From positions 1-64,000 of the forward strand of contig CAYWRI010000001.1 of NCBI GenBank assembly GCA_964461035.1: DNA of 64,000 bases. Direction: 5' to 3'. This DNA is from CAYZNE01 sp964461035. GTDB taxonomy: Archaea > Nanobdellota > Nanobdellia > Woesearchaeales > CAYZNE01. This document shows positions 26,715 to 34,459 of the stretch, in pieces. Position 1 is the first letter of the stretch, and every line of letters begins with the position of its first letter. The notes below the pieces were generated by a model. It did no database searches. It was not told the origin of the DNA and saw only the letters and a list, made by a program, of their open reading frames with translations. The position numbers and the translations under genes are program-made.

Positions 26715-27440
26715 ATGCAAGGAGGAATGCCAGGACAACATCAAATGATGGGATATGACCGAGCAATAACTATGTTCAGTCCGGACGGTAGATTATTACA
26801 AGTTGAATATGCAAAAAAAACTGTTAAGCAAGGAAGCACTGCAGTTGGCGCAAGATGTAAAGATGGAGTATTATTAGTTACAGACAAAAGAATTATTGAT
26901 AATCTAATAGTTCCAGAAAGTGTTGAAAAGATTTTCAAAATAGATAGTCATATTATAGCAACTGCTGCAGGAATCGTATCTGACGCAAGAGTTTTAATCG
27001 ATAGATCTCAAGTAAAAGCTCAACAACACAGAGTAACTTATGATTCGCCTATAGACGTTTTAACTATTGTTAAAGATGTTTGTAACCTTAAACAAATATG
27101 TACTCAATCAGGTGGTTTAAGACCTTTCGGTGTATCATTACTTGTCACAGGTATTGATGAATCAGGAATGAAGTTATATCAAACAGATCCAACAGGAATA
27201 TTCTTTGAATACAAAGCAATAGCGATTGGAGAATATGAATCAGAAATGTTTGAAATACTAAACAAGGATTTTAAAGAATCAATGTCTGTAGAAGAATGTC
27301 TTAAAATGATTATTAAAGCTCTTGCAAAATTAATTGATAAGAAATTTAATACAGATAGAATAGATGTTGCATACATACTTGATGTAAACAGAAAGATAGT
27401 TAATTTATCTTCAGACGAACTTAAGAAATATTCAAAATAA
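26715..27440 (+). CDS. psmA: Proteasome alpha subunit
   Basis: A 241-aa subunit of the outer heptameric ring of the archaeal 20S proteasome. The signature 'GYDRAITMFSPDGRLLQVEYAKKTVKQG' (N-terminal gate helix) and 'STAVGARCKDGVLLVTDKR' are present, with the conserved core to 'FNTDRIDVAYIL'. The ATG at 26715 follows GGGGGTG at a good distance; the in-frame TTG at 26700 precedes that site. It begins 15 bp after rnp2. Confidence 0.96.
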   Translation: MQGGMPGQHQMMGYDRAITMFSPDGRLLQVEYAKKTVKQGSTAVGARCKDGVLLVTDKRIIDNLIVPESVEKIFKIDSHIIATAAGIVSDARVLIDRSQVKAQQHRVTYDSPIDVLTIVKDVCNLKQICTQSGGLRPFGVSLLVTGIDESGMKLYQTDPTGIFFEYKAIAIGEYESEMFEILNKDFKESMSVEECLKMIIKALAKLIDKKFNTDRIDVAYILDVNRKIVNLSSDELKKYSK

Positions 27441-27494
27441 ATTATTTATTTTTTTAATTAAATAAAATTGAAAACCTAAAATTAGGAGATAAAC

Positions 27495-28211
27495 ATGCAA
27501 ACTAACAAAACTTATGAAAAAGAGCATTTTAAACTAAATCTTGCTAGAATAAAAAAAGAAGGTCAGAATTTTGAAATAAATATTGACCCTGATTTAGCTA
27601 TAGCAATGAAAGAAGGTCAAAATATTGCGATTTCAGAGATTTTGAAAAGTGAACACATTTTCTTTGATGCGCGAGAAGGAGAATTAGCATCGCAAGAAAT
27701 GATGAAAACTATTTTTGGAACTGATGATGTTCTAAAAGTAGCTAAAAAAATTCTTGATGATGGAGAAATACAGCTTACCGCAGAGCATAGACAAAAAGTG
27801 CGTGATAGAAAACAAAAAAAGTTAGTATCTATGATACATAGAAACGCGATTGATCCAAGATCGGGTTTGCCGCATCCAGTTCAAAGAATAGAAAATGCAT
27901 TGAATGAAGCAAAAATAAAAATAAATGAAATTGGTAAAGTTGAAGATCAATTACAAGATATATTAAAAAAACTTCAACCAATAATTCCAATTAAGTTTGA
28001 AAGAAAACAAATTGAAGTAAAAATTGGACCAGAACATGCACATTCTATGTATACTATTGCAACAAAGTATGGTAGTATTAAAGAAAATCAATGGCTTAAT
28101 GATGGATCTTGGTTTGGAGTAATAGAAATTCCTGCAGGATTACGAAATGAGTTTTTAGATGAACTAAACAATATTACTCATGGTAATGCAATAATAAAGA
28201 TGCTTGAATGA
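27495..28211 (+). CDS. sdo1: Ribosome maturation protein SDO1 (SBDS homolog)
   Basis: A 238-aa three-domain SBDS protein, which in eukaryotes acts with EFL1 to release eIF6 from the 60S subunit and in archaea is linked to ribosome maturation and the exosome. The N-terminal FYSH domain spans about residues 10-90 ('HFKLNLARIKKEGQNFEINIDPDLAIAMKEG'), the helical middle domain holds 'IDPRSGLPHPVQRIENALNEAKIKI', and the C-terminal ferredoxin-like domain runs to 'GNAIIKMLE'. A GGAGAT ribosome binding site precedes the ATG. It sits between psmA and rrp4, as in many archaea. Confidence 0.95.
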   Translation: MQTNKTYEKEHFKLNLARIKKEGQNFEINIDPDLAIAMKEGQNIAISEILKSEHIFFDAREGELASQEMMKTIFGTDDVLKVAKKILDDGEIQLTAEHRQKVRDRKQKKLVSMIHRNAIDPRSGLPHPVQRIENALNEAKIKINEIGKVEDQLQDILKKLQPIIPIKFERKQIEVKIGPEHAHSMYTIATKYGSIKENQWLNDGSWFGVIEIPAGLRNEFLDELNNITHGNAIIKMLE

Positions 28212-28242
28212 ATTAATGTGAAGAACATAAAACAAGAAATAA

Positions 28243-28279
28243 CTTAACAAAATAAATAAATAAATAAATAATTGTTAAG
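28243..28279. repeat. Hairpin with (AAAT)n tetranucleotide loop between sdo1 and rrp4
   Basis: CTTAACAA (28243-28250) and TTGTTAAG (28272-28279) are perfect 8-bp inverted arms flanking a 21-nt loop made of about five AAAT units. It lies in the 111-bp gap between sdo1 and rrp4, inside the exosome operon, and could be an RNA processing or regulatory element. Confidence 0.6.
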
Positions 28280-28322
28280 CTGAAAATCAATAAATAACGT
28301 AAAATAATATGAGAGATAAAAA

Positions 28323-29147
28323 ATGGAAACAGAAATAAAGAATGATGATGTTGATTCAAGTCAGGAATCACATGTTGAAAAAAAAGAAAAATCTGACACA
28401 AAACTACTTGTAGTAAATAAAGAAGTAGTTGTGCCTGGACAAGTTTTGGCAGAAGGTATGGATTATTTACCTAGTCATGGAACTTACAGACAAAAAAATA
28501 AAATAATTGCAAACAGACTTGGTCTTGTTACATTAGAAGGCAAAGTGATAAAAACAATACCTATGAATGGAAGGTATTTGCCAAAAAAATACGATGTAAT
28601 TATAGGTAGGGTAATTGATATACTAATGAGTGGTTGGAGATTAGATATTAATAGCGCTTATTCTGCAGTTCTTAATGTAAAAGAAGCAGGCAATATGAGA
28701 TATGGTAGTAAATCTGATTTAACTAAAGTATATCGTCTTGGCGACTTTATTTTTTGTAAAATAACAAATGTAACTTCACAAAATCTTGTTGATGTTTCAA
28801 GTCAAGGACAAGGTTTCAGAAGACTTTATGGTGGTCGAGTAATATATGTTGGAACACATAAAGTTCCAAGAATAATTGGTAAAAAAGGTTCAATGGTTAA
28901 TATGATAAAACAAGCAACAGGATGTAAAGTTGTTGTTGGTCAGAATGGGGTTGTTTGGATACAAAGTGAAGATCCTAAAGCAGAAATATTAACTGTGAGA
29001 ACAATTAAAATAATAGAACAAGAAAGTCACATTTCTGGTTTAACTGATAGGGTAAAATCTTTTCTTGAAAAAGAAACAGGAAAATCTCTTGAAATAGCCA
29101 CTGATGAACATGAACATGAACATGAAGACGAGGGTCGAGGTAATTAA
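28323..29147 (+). CDS. rrp4: Exosome RNA-binding subunit Rrp4
   Basis: A 274-aa cap subunit of the archaeal RNA exosome. The layout is an N-terminal domain ('VVPGQVLAEGMDYLPSHGTYRQ'), an S1 domain (about 85-160, 'YDVIIGRVIDILMSGWRLDINSAYSAVL') and a KH domain (about 180-245, 'VPRIIGKKGSMVNMIKQATGCKVVVGQNGVVWI'). An acidic 25-residue N-terminal extension and a 'EHEHEHED' C-terminal tail flank the core. The stop is followed 1 bp later by the rrp41 start. Confidence 0.95.
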   Translation: METEIKNDDVDSSQESHVEKKEKSDTKLLVVNKEVVVPGQVLAEGMDYLPSHGTYRQKNKIIANRLGLVTLEGKVIKTIPMNGRYLPKKYDVIIGRVIDILMSGWRLDINSAYSAVLNVKEAGNMRYGSKSDLTKVYRLGDFIFCKITNVTSQNLVDVSSQGQGFRRLYGGRVIYVGTHKVPRIIGKKGSMVNMIKQATGCKVVVGQNGVVWIQSEDPKAEILTVRTIKIIEQESHISGLTDRVKSFLEKETGKSLEIATDEHEHEHEDEGRGN

Positions 29148-29148
29148 A

Positions 29149-29898
29149 ATGACATATAAAAAGAGATTAGACGGAAGAAAATTTGATGAAACAAGACCTA
29201 TGGAAGCAAAAGCAGGTGTTATCAAAAAAGCAGATGGTTCTGCATATTTTAAAATTGGAAAAACATGGGCTTATGCTGCAGTTTATGGACCAAGAGAACT
29301 TCATCCAAGATTTTTACAAAACCCTAAAAGAGGTATCTTAAGATTTACTTATCAAATGATGCCATTTTCAGGAATGGGTGAAAGAATAAGGCCTGGACCA
29401 AATAGACGAGCTAAAGAAATATCTATGGTTTCTGAAAAAGCAATTCGTGAAGTTGTTAATATAGAAGACTTTCCAAGCAGTGTTGTAGATGTAGTGGTTG
29501 AACTACCTCAAGCAGATGCAGGAAGTAGATGCGCAGGAATATGTGCTGCATCAATCGCACTTGCAGATGCAGGAATCACAATGAAAGACATGGTTGCAGC
29601 AGTAGCCGCAGGAGTTGTTGATAATACGGTTGTTCTAGATTTAGATTATAAAGAAGAACATTATCCTGAATTTGCAAAAGAAAAATTTGATAGTGAACAT
29701 GTTGCAGACATACCCGTTGCATGTATTCCAAGCACAGGTGAAGTGACATTACTTCAAATGGATGGAATAATTAGTAAAGAACAATTAATATCTGCTGTTG
29801 AGATGGCTAAGAAAAAATGTACGGAAATTGCAGAGATACAAAGACAAGCTTTGAAAGATAGATTTTTGAAAGCAGAAGATGTTCAGGAGGGTAAGTAA
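29149..29898 (+). CDS. rrp41: Exosome catalytic subunit Rrp41
   Basis: A 249-aa RNase PH-fold subunit that carries the phosphorolytic 3'-5' exoribonuclease site of the archaeal exosome. Motifs are 'KKRLDGRKFDETRPMEAKAG', 'AYAAVYGPRELHPRF', 'MPFSGMGERIRPGPNRRAKEIS' and 'LPQADAGSRCAGICAASIALADAGI', with the conserved active-site Asp region 'DLDYKEEH'. The ATG at 29149 has GAGGT upstream; the longer in-frame start at 29104 would read through the Rrp4 His/Glu tail and is rejected. It forms heterodimers with Rrp42, whose start follows its stop after 1 bp. Confidence 0.96.
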   Translation: MTYKKRLDGRKFDETRPMEAKAGVIKKADGSAYFKIGKTWAYAAVYGPRELHPRFLQNPKRGILRFTYQMMPFSGMGERIRPGPNRRAKEISMVSEKAIREVVNIEDFPSSVVDVVVELPQADAGSRCAGICAASIALADAGITMKDMVAAVAAGVVDNTVVLDLDYKEEHYPEFAKEKFDSEHVADIPVACIPSTGEVTLLQMDGIISKEQLISAVEMAKKKCTEIAEIQRQALKDRFLKAEDVQEGK

Positions 29899-29899
29899 A

Positions 29900-30688
29900 A
29901 TGAAAGATCAAGAACTTAAAGAGAATATTTTGAAAGCACTTTCCAAAGGTATTAGAACTGATGGAAGACTTCCTGAAGATGTTAGAGACATTGAAATAGA
30001 ATTTAATGTTGTTGAAATGGCCGAAGGTTCTGCAAGAGTAAAATTTGGAGATACTGAAGTTATAGCTGGAGTTAAACTGAAACTTGATAAGCCATATTCA
30101 GATACACCTAATGAAGGAGTATTAATGGTTAATATAGAATTAACTCCTTTAAGTAATCCTGAATTTGAATCTGGACCTCCAAGTGTTAAATCAATAGAAA
30201 TCGCAAGAGTTATTGATAGAGGAATAAGAGAAGGTCACGCAATAGACAATAAAAAATTATGTGTTGAACCTGGTGAAAAAGTTTGGTGCGTAAATGTTGA
30301 TATTTCTCCAATAAACACTGATGGAAATCTTCTTGACATAGGTGGACTTGCAGCTTTAGCAGCATTGCATAGTGCAAGATTCCCTAAAGTTAAAGACGGT
30401 GTTGTTAATTACAACGAAAAAACTGATGAAAAACTTCCAGTTCTTGAAGAACCAATTCCTGTCACGGTTCTTAAGATAGGTGAGTCATTCATTGTTGATC
30501 CTACGAATGATGAAGAAAAAGTTTTTGACTCAAGATTGACTGCAACTTTTAGAAGTGATGGAAATCTTTGTGCTATTCAGAAAGGTGGAGATGGTCCATT
30601 AACAACTGAAGACATTAGTAAAATGTTAGATCTTGCTCAAAAAACAGCGGGAAATATTCGTGAAATATTTACAAACGCAAAAAATTAA
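29900..30688 (+). CDS. rrp42: Exosome subunit Rrp42
   Basis: A 262-aa RNase PH-fold subunit, inactive itself but needed to build the Rrp41-Rrp42 hexamer. Marks are 'ILKALSKGIRTDGRLPEDVRDIEIEFN', 'GSARVKFGDTEVIAGVKLKLDKPYSDTPNEGVLMVNIELTPL', 'VEPGEKVWCVNVDISPINTDGNLLDIGGLAALAAL' and 'TATFRSDGNLCAIQKGGDG'. The ATG at 29900 has a strong CAGGAGGG site 8 nt upstream. It is the last gene of the exosome run; the ribosomal protein L37Ae gene often found next is absent. Confidence 0.95.
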   Translation: MKDQELKENILKALSKGIRTDGRLPEDVRDIEIEFNVVEMAEGSARVKFGDTEVIAGVKLKLDKPYSDTPNEGVLMVNIELTPLSNPEFESGPPSVKSIEIARVIDRGIREGHAIDNKKLCVEPGEKVWCVNVDISPINTDGNLLDIGGLAALAALHSARFPKVKDGVVNYNEKTDEKLPVLEEPIPVTVLKIGESFIVDPTNDEEKVFDSRLTATFRSDGNLCAIQKGGDGPLTTEDISKMLDLAQKTAGNIREIFTNAKN

Positions 30689-30711
30689 TTTTTTATTTTT
30701 TTATTTTATTT
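30685..30711 (+). terminator. T-rich tract after rrp42
   Basis: Several runs of T interrupted by single A's start at the rrp42 stop codon, as expected for an archaeal U-tract terminator closing the rnp2-rrp42 operon. Confidence 0.45.
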
Positions 30712-30810
30712 ACTCTAAATAATAAAAATTCTTTTAAAAAAATAATTTAGCTTACTAGAATTAGGTTCTATAGAACAAACTTTAAAAAGAGTAATGACTA
30801 AAATAATAAT

Positions 30811-31452
30811 ATGTTTGTTTTCAAGAAAAGAAAAGAACCTATAGAAAAAGATTTCAATATTGTTTTTCCTGATGATAGAAATGATACTAAGTGGTATGAA
30901 ATTGAAGTCCTTAGAACATTTCATCTTAAAAATTTCTATAAAGTTGCATATAGGTGGCTGAAAGATAATGATTATTTTTCTGCAGAAACAAACAGTTATG
31001 GAGACAAACATTGGGAAACTCTTTATTATGAAGTTTACACACCTAAGCTTACATATCATTGGATTTGGTGGAGATGTCTAAAATATCCTAGAAAAGGAGC
31101 TAAAAATAAATTTTTAAGATATTATCTTAAAATAAATTTCCAAAGTTTAGGTGCTTCTAAACAAGAAATGATGATTGATGGTAAAAAATTTAATGCAAAC
31201 AAAGTTAACTTTATTTTAAGAATGAAAGCATGGGTTCAAATAGACCCTGATGATGTGTGGTCCAAGCACCCCATAATAAAATATTTTGAAAAAACAATGA
31301 TTGACAGGTGGTTTAAACCAAGAATCGATCAACATAAACTCGATTTATGGAATGACTTTATGGATTTTATTAGAGAACTTAAACAATTCGCTAAACTGAA
31401 AACAGATCAACCAAGAAAAAGACCCTTTCTCGATGAAGAAACAGGGGTATGA
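30811..31452 (+). CDS. Unknown protein, distant relative of the protein at 56796-57302
   Basis: A 213-aa basic, aromatic-rich protein. The middle is Trp/Tyr-rich ('LTYHWIWWRCLKYPRKGAKNKF'). Its order of blocks resembles the 168-aa protein at 56796: 'TFHLKNFYKVAYRWLKDNDYFSAE' against 'FFHVTKVHKFIFNWFANHGYDFVEE', then a basic arginine/tyrosine stretch, beta-strands and a C-terminal helix of type 'RIDQHKLDLWNDFMDFIRELKQF'. I infer one family; no function is known to me. It follows the exosome operon after a T-tract, so it probably has its own promoter. Confidence 0.65.
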   Translation: MFVFKKRKEPIEKDFNIVFPDDRNDTKWYEIEVLRTFHLKNFYKVAYRWLKDNDYFSAETNSYGDKHWETLYYEVYTPKLTYHWIWWRCLKYPRKGAKNKFLRYYLKINFQSLGASKQEMMIDGKKFNANKVNFILRMKAWVQIDPDDVWSKHPIIKYFEKTMIDRWFKPRIDQHKLDLWNDFMDFIRELKQFAKLKTDQPRKRPFLDEETGV

Positions 31453-31781
31453 ATTAATAATTCTTTTGCATATTTAATGTTGTGCTTATTTTGTTTAAGA
31501 TGTTTGTATGTTTCTGGTTTCAATAATGTATTTGCAATGATTATCAAGAAACTAAATAAATTAAGAGATTGTAGGTAATTATGTGACTTAATTACTTTAT
31601 TTTTATGAGTCTAAAACTTCTTAGTTTTTTTTTACATTCTATATTTTTAGTTTTATTGTAATAATTTAAAATTTAATCATATTTCTTAGGATAATTTCTA
31701 AAGCAAAATTATTTAATATATTTTACTTCAGAGTGATAACAAAATCAACATATTTATAAATGTTTTTTGATTTCTTTCCTT
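31453..31781. other. AT-rich intergenic region
   Basis: No ORF, tRNA or clear repeat was seen. It holds a T9-10 run at about 31624-31633 that could terminate transcription, and AT-rich TATA-like stretches before the decayed ORF at 31782. Confidence 0.5.
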
Positions 31782-32573
31782 ATGGTCACAATTAGTCATT
31801 TAAAAGGACTTGATACACTTGTTCGAAGTTTTGAAACAGAATTACAATCCAAATTTAAAATGGATGTAAATATTAAACATAGCTTTGAATTACCTTTTGA
31901 TTTATTGAATTTAATGGAAATCTCAAACAGAATTAATTAATGGAACAAGACTTCCTCACAGTTTATTAGAATTAGAAACACTTTATAATATTGCAAAATT
32001 GATAGATTCTCAATTCGGTCAAGCTAAATTAGAATATTTTATTGAAAGTCAGGGCAACATTATCATTACCCAAATAGATCCAATAGATAAAAAATATGAT
32101 TCATCTGAACATATTAAAATAGAACAGAATAAAAGTCTTATACCTAAAACCCCTTTTGTAAATAGACCTTTTGATGAACGTGGCAAAGTTGTATTTTATT
32201 CAATCATAGAATCAAATATGTATAATCATATGAGCAAGTTGCGAACCCCTTTTTTGTACTAATTAACAATGAAGTCATTAAAGCTAATGCGTTAAATTAT
32301 GAACGTATGGTGAACAACAAATACTTAAAAGGAGTAATTTTTGATTCTGCAATTTCTATGTTGAGTTATGATGGATCTTATCTTTTTAAATTGCAAAATA
32401 ACTTAAAGGGAGATTTCTTTTTTGATGAATTAAATATTATTGGTGCTAAAAATATTAGTTCAAAATTAGATCTATATCGTGGTAAATCTTTGAAAACTCC
32501 TGTTTATATAAGTAAAGACACAATCAGGGTAATATCTGATGGTTTAAGAGGAATTATTACTCGTTTAACTTAA
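31782..32573 (+). pseudogene. Frameshifted gene, possible PEP-synthase/PPDK N-domain (ATP-grasp) relative
   Basis: Three open pieces join into one protein if two single-base shifts are undone: ATG at 31782 to about 31938 (MVTISHLKGLDTLVRSF...), then the +1 frame from about 31930 to 32262 (...GTRLPHSLLELETLYNIAKLIDSQFGQAKLEYFIESQGN...), then back to the first frame through 32573 (...FFVLINNEVIKANALNYERM...). The second shift falls in a CCCCTTTTTT run. 'LIDSQFGQAKLEYFIESQGNIIITQIDPID' resembles the end of the PPDK/PEP-synthase ATP-grasp domain ('FG.P.DIE....G.I.I.Q.RPI'); that is a weak family hint. It could be a true pseudogene or assembly indels. Confidence 0.6.
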
Positions 32574-32711
32574 TTAGTATTTTTATTAAATCATAAATAT
32601 TATCACTCCAATAAGATATTAATTATTTTTAGTTAGTTCTTTTCAAATTATAATTATTCTCTAGCTAAACTAATAGATACTTTTAAATATTATTTAATCA
32701 TCCTAACTAAC

Positions 32712-33470
32712 ATGGGTAACAATCAGTATATTGATTTTGAAGATTGGCAAGCTACGTTTGACGAAAAACGTGAAAAGTTATTAGATTTTATTAAAGATTA
32801 TATTACTAATGAAACAGGATTAGAGAACATGGTTGTTCATAATACTGTTTCTCCAAAGGATTATCCTTCAATAAAAATCACTTTAAGTAGATACAATATT
32901 AATGACGTGGTTCATTTAATAAGTGACTCAATAGGTGCAGCAGAGAGTGAAATTACAAAAAAGAAACTTATAGATCTAGATTCTGCACTTGTTCTTTTAC
33001 AAAAAAATGAAATATCTTATCATATTTTTATGACTAAAGATGAGCGTCATTGCACTCTCGGATTAATTAAAACTTCCAAGTTAGAAAAAGAACCGAATTT
33101 AGCAGACAATACGCCCCCTGCTTTTCTAGACTATGTTGCAGGTTATATGGAAGACCCATTTAATTGGCAAAATTATGATTTGGATATTTCTCGAGCAATC
33201 AAAGTTACTAGTTATAAATATGGAATTAGTATAAGATCTGTTGCTTTTTATGATGATGAACTTCTTCCTATTTTAAATTCTGCAATTCAGACATCTGATT
33301 ATTTTAATCAGCCTAAGGAATTTACTGAATTTAATCAAAGTATAGAATTAAAAAACGAAAAAGGTGTTTATTCTGCTAATATAACTAGTACCGCTCTGAA
33401 GAAGGTTCGTGGGCCTATTATTACTAAATTTAAATTAACTGAAATAATTAGTTCTGATACTAAAACATAA
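32712..33470 (+). CDS. Unknown soluble protein
   Basis: A 252-aa protein with no family I recognise. An N-terminal acidic helix ('FEDWQATFDEKREKLLDFIKDYITNETGL') is followed by mixed alpha/beta sequence; 'DERHCTLGLIKTSKLEKEP' is the most distinctive block. There is no signal peptide or membrane segment. A TATA-like 'TTTTAAATATT' about 30 nt upstream with no ribosome binding site suggests a leaderless mRNA. It is the first intact gene after the frameshifted gene at 31782. Confidence 0.7.
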   Translation: MGNNQYIDFEDWQATFDEKREKLLDFIKDYITNETGLENMVVHNTVSPKDYPSIKITLSRYNINDVVHLISDSIGAAESEITKKKLIDLDSALVLLQKNEISYHIFMTKDERHCTLGLIKTSKLEKEPNLADNTPPAFLDYVAGYMEDPFNWQNYDLDISRAIKVTSYKYGISIRSVAFYDDELLPILNSAIQTSDYFNQPKEFTEFNQSIELKNEKGVYSANITSTALKKVRGPIITKFKLTEIISSDTKT

Positions 33471-33560
33471 AATAGAAAGTCATTTCAAGAAACTAAAATT
33501 ACACGCATAATTATTTTTTTATGAAAAGTATTATAAATAATTTAATTATTTACATTTTCT

Positions 33561-34220
33561 ATGATTAAAGCTATTGTATTTGATATGGATGGTGTTCTTT
33601 GTAGAAGTGAAGAACCTCGTTTTGATTTTCTTAAAAGATTTTTTAAAAATCATAATATTCAATTAGATAATAAAGATTTGTTTAAAATTCTAGGACTTGG
33701 AACTCTTAAATCAATTAAAATTTTATCTGGGGGAAAATTTTCATCTGAACAAATGCAAACAATATGTGATGCCAAAAAACAATATTTTAATATTAACAAG
33801 GATAAATTGATTATTCCTCAAGAGGGGCTTTATGAATTATTAGATTCTTTAAAAGAATACAAGTTAGTTTTAGCAACTGCTGCAGGAAAAGATTATGCTT
33901 ATGACGTCTTGAAATTACTTAATGTGACAAAATATTTTGATTTTATTTTTACTGCAGCAAATGTGAAAAACGCTAAACCCCATCCCGAAATATATAATAA
34001 AGTTCAGGAAGCATTAACTAAAAAATTTAATATATCTCGAGACCAAATAATTGTTATCGAAGATTCTGTTCCAGGAGTTCTTTCTGTTAAAAATGCAAAC
34101 TTAAAATGTGTTGGATTATCAAATTATAATGATGAACAAAAATTAATTAATGCTAATTCTGATTATGTGGTTAAATCTTTAATTGAATTAAAAGAATTAT
34201 TTTATACTAATTCAATATGA
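33561..34220 (+). CDS. HAD-superfamily phosphatase (beta-phosphoglucomutase-like)
   Basis: A 219-aa haloacid dehalogenase-like hydrolase. Motif I is 'VFDMDGVLCRSE' (nucleophile and acid Asp), motif II 'LATAAGKD', motif III Lys in 'NAKPHPEIYNKV', and motif IV 'IVIEDSVPGVLSVKNANL'. A helical cap (about residues 15-85) marks subfamily IA. Members are phosphoglycolate or sugar-phosphate phosphatases or beta-phosphoglucomutases; the substrate is not clear here. A TATA-like TTATAAATAA sits near 33530. Confidence 0.88.
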   Translation: MIKAIVFDMDGVLCRSEEPRFDFLKRFFKNHNIQLDNKDLFKILGLGTLKSIKILSGGKFSSEQMQTICDAKKQYFNINKDKLIIPQEGLYELLDSLKEYKLVLATAAGKDYAYDVLKLLNVTKYFDFIFTAANVKNAKPHPEIYNKVQEALTKKFNISRDQIIVIEDSVPGVLSVKNANLKCVGLSNYNDEQKLINANSDYVVKSLIELKELFYTNSI

Positions 34221-34459
34221 AACTTGATGTTTGCAGTACTTAACAAGAGTTCAAACACTGTCATTCAATGCAATTTCCGCAATCATCATCAGGAAATACG
34301 TTTCTATTAAATACACATCATCAATCTATGGACAAAAACATTTATAAAATAAAACCTTATAAATAGTAGTATTAATAATTAACTAATCATATTTATATAA
34401 ATTGCATTAACAAACAAGTATCTATTATAAGTTTATTAAGTTTGAATTTAAAGGTGAAG

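Noticed and set aside
34221..34420. Minus-strand peptide ending in a Cys-containing 'PDDDCGNCIE' tail
   Set aside because: Resembles the Cys modules of the surface protein, but only 19 codons lie between stops; too short to call a remnant.
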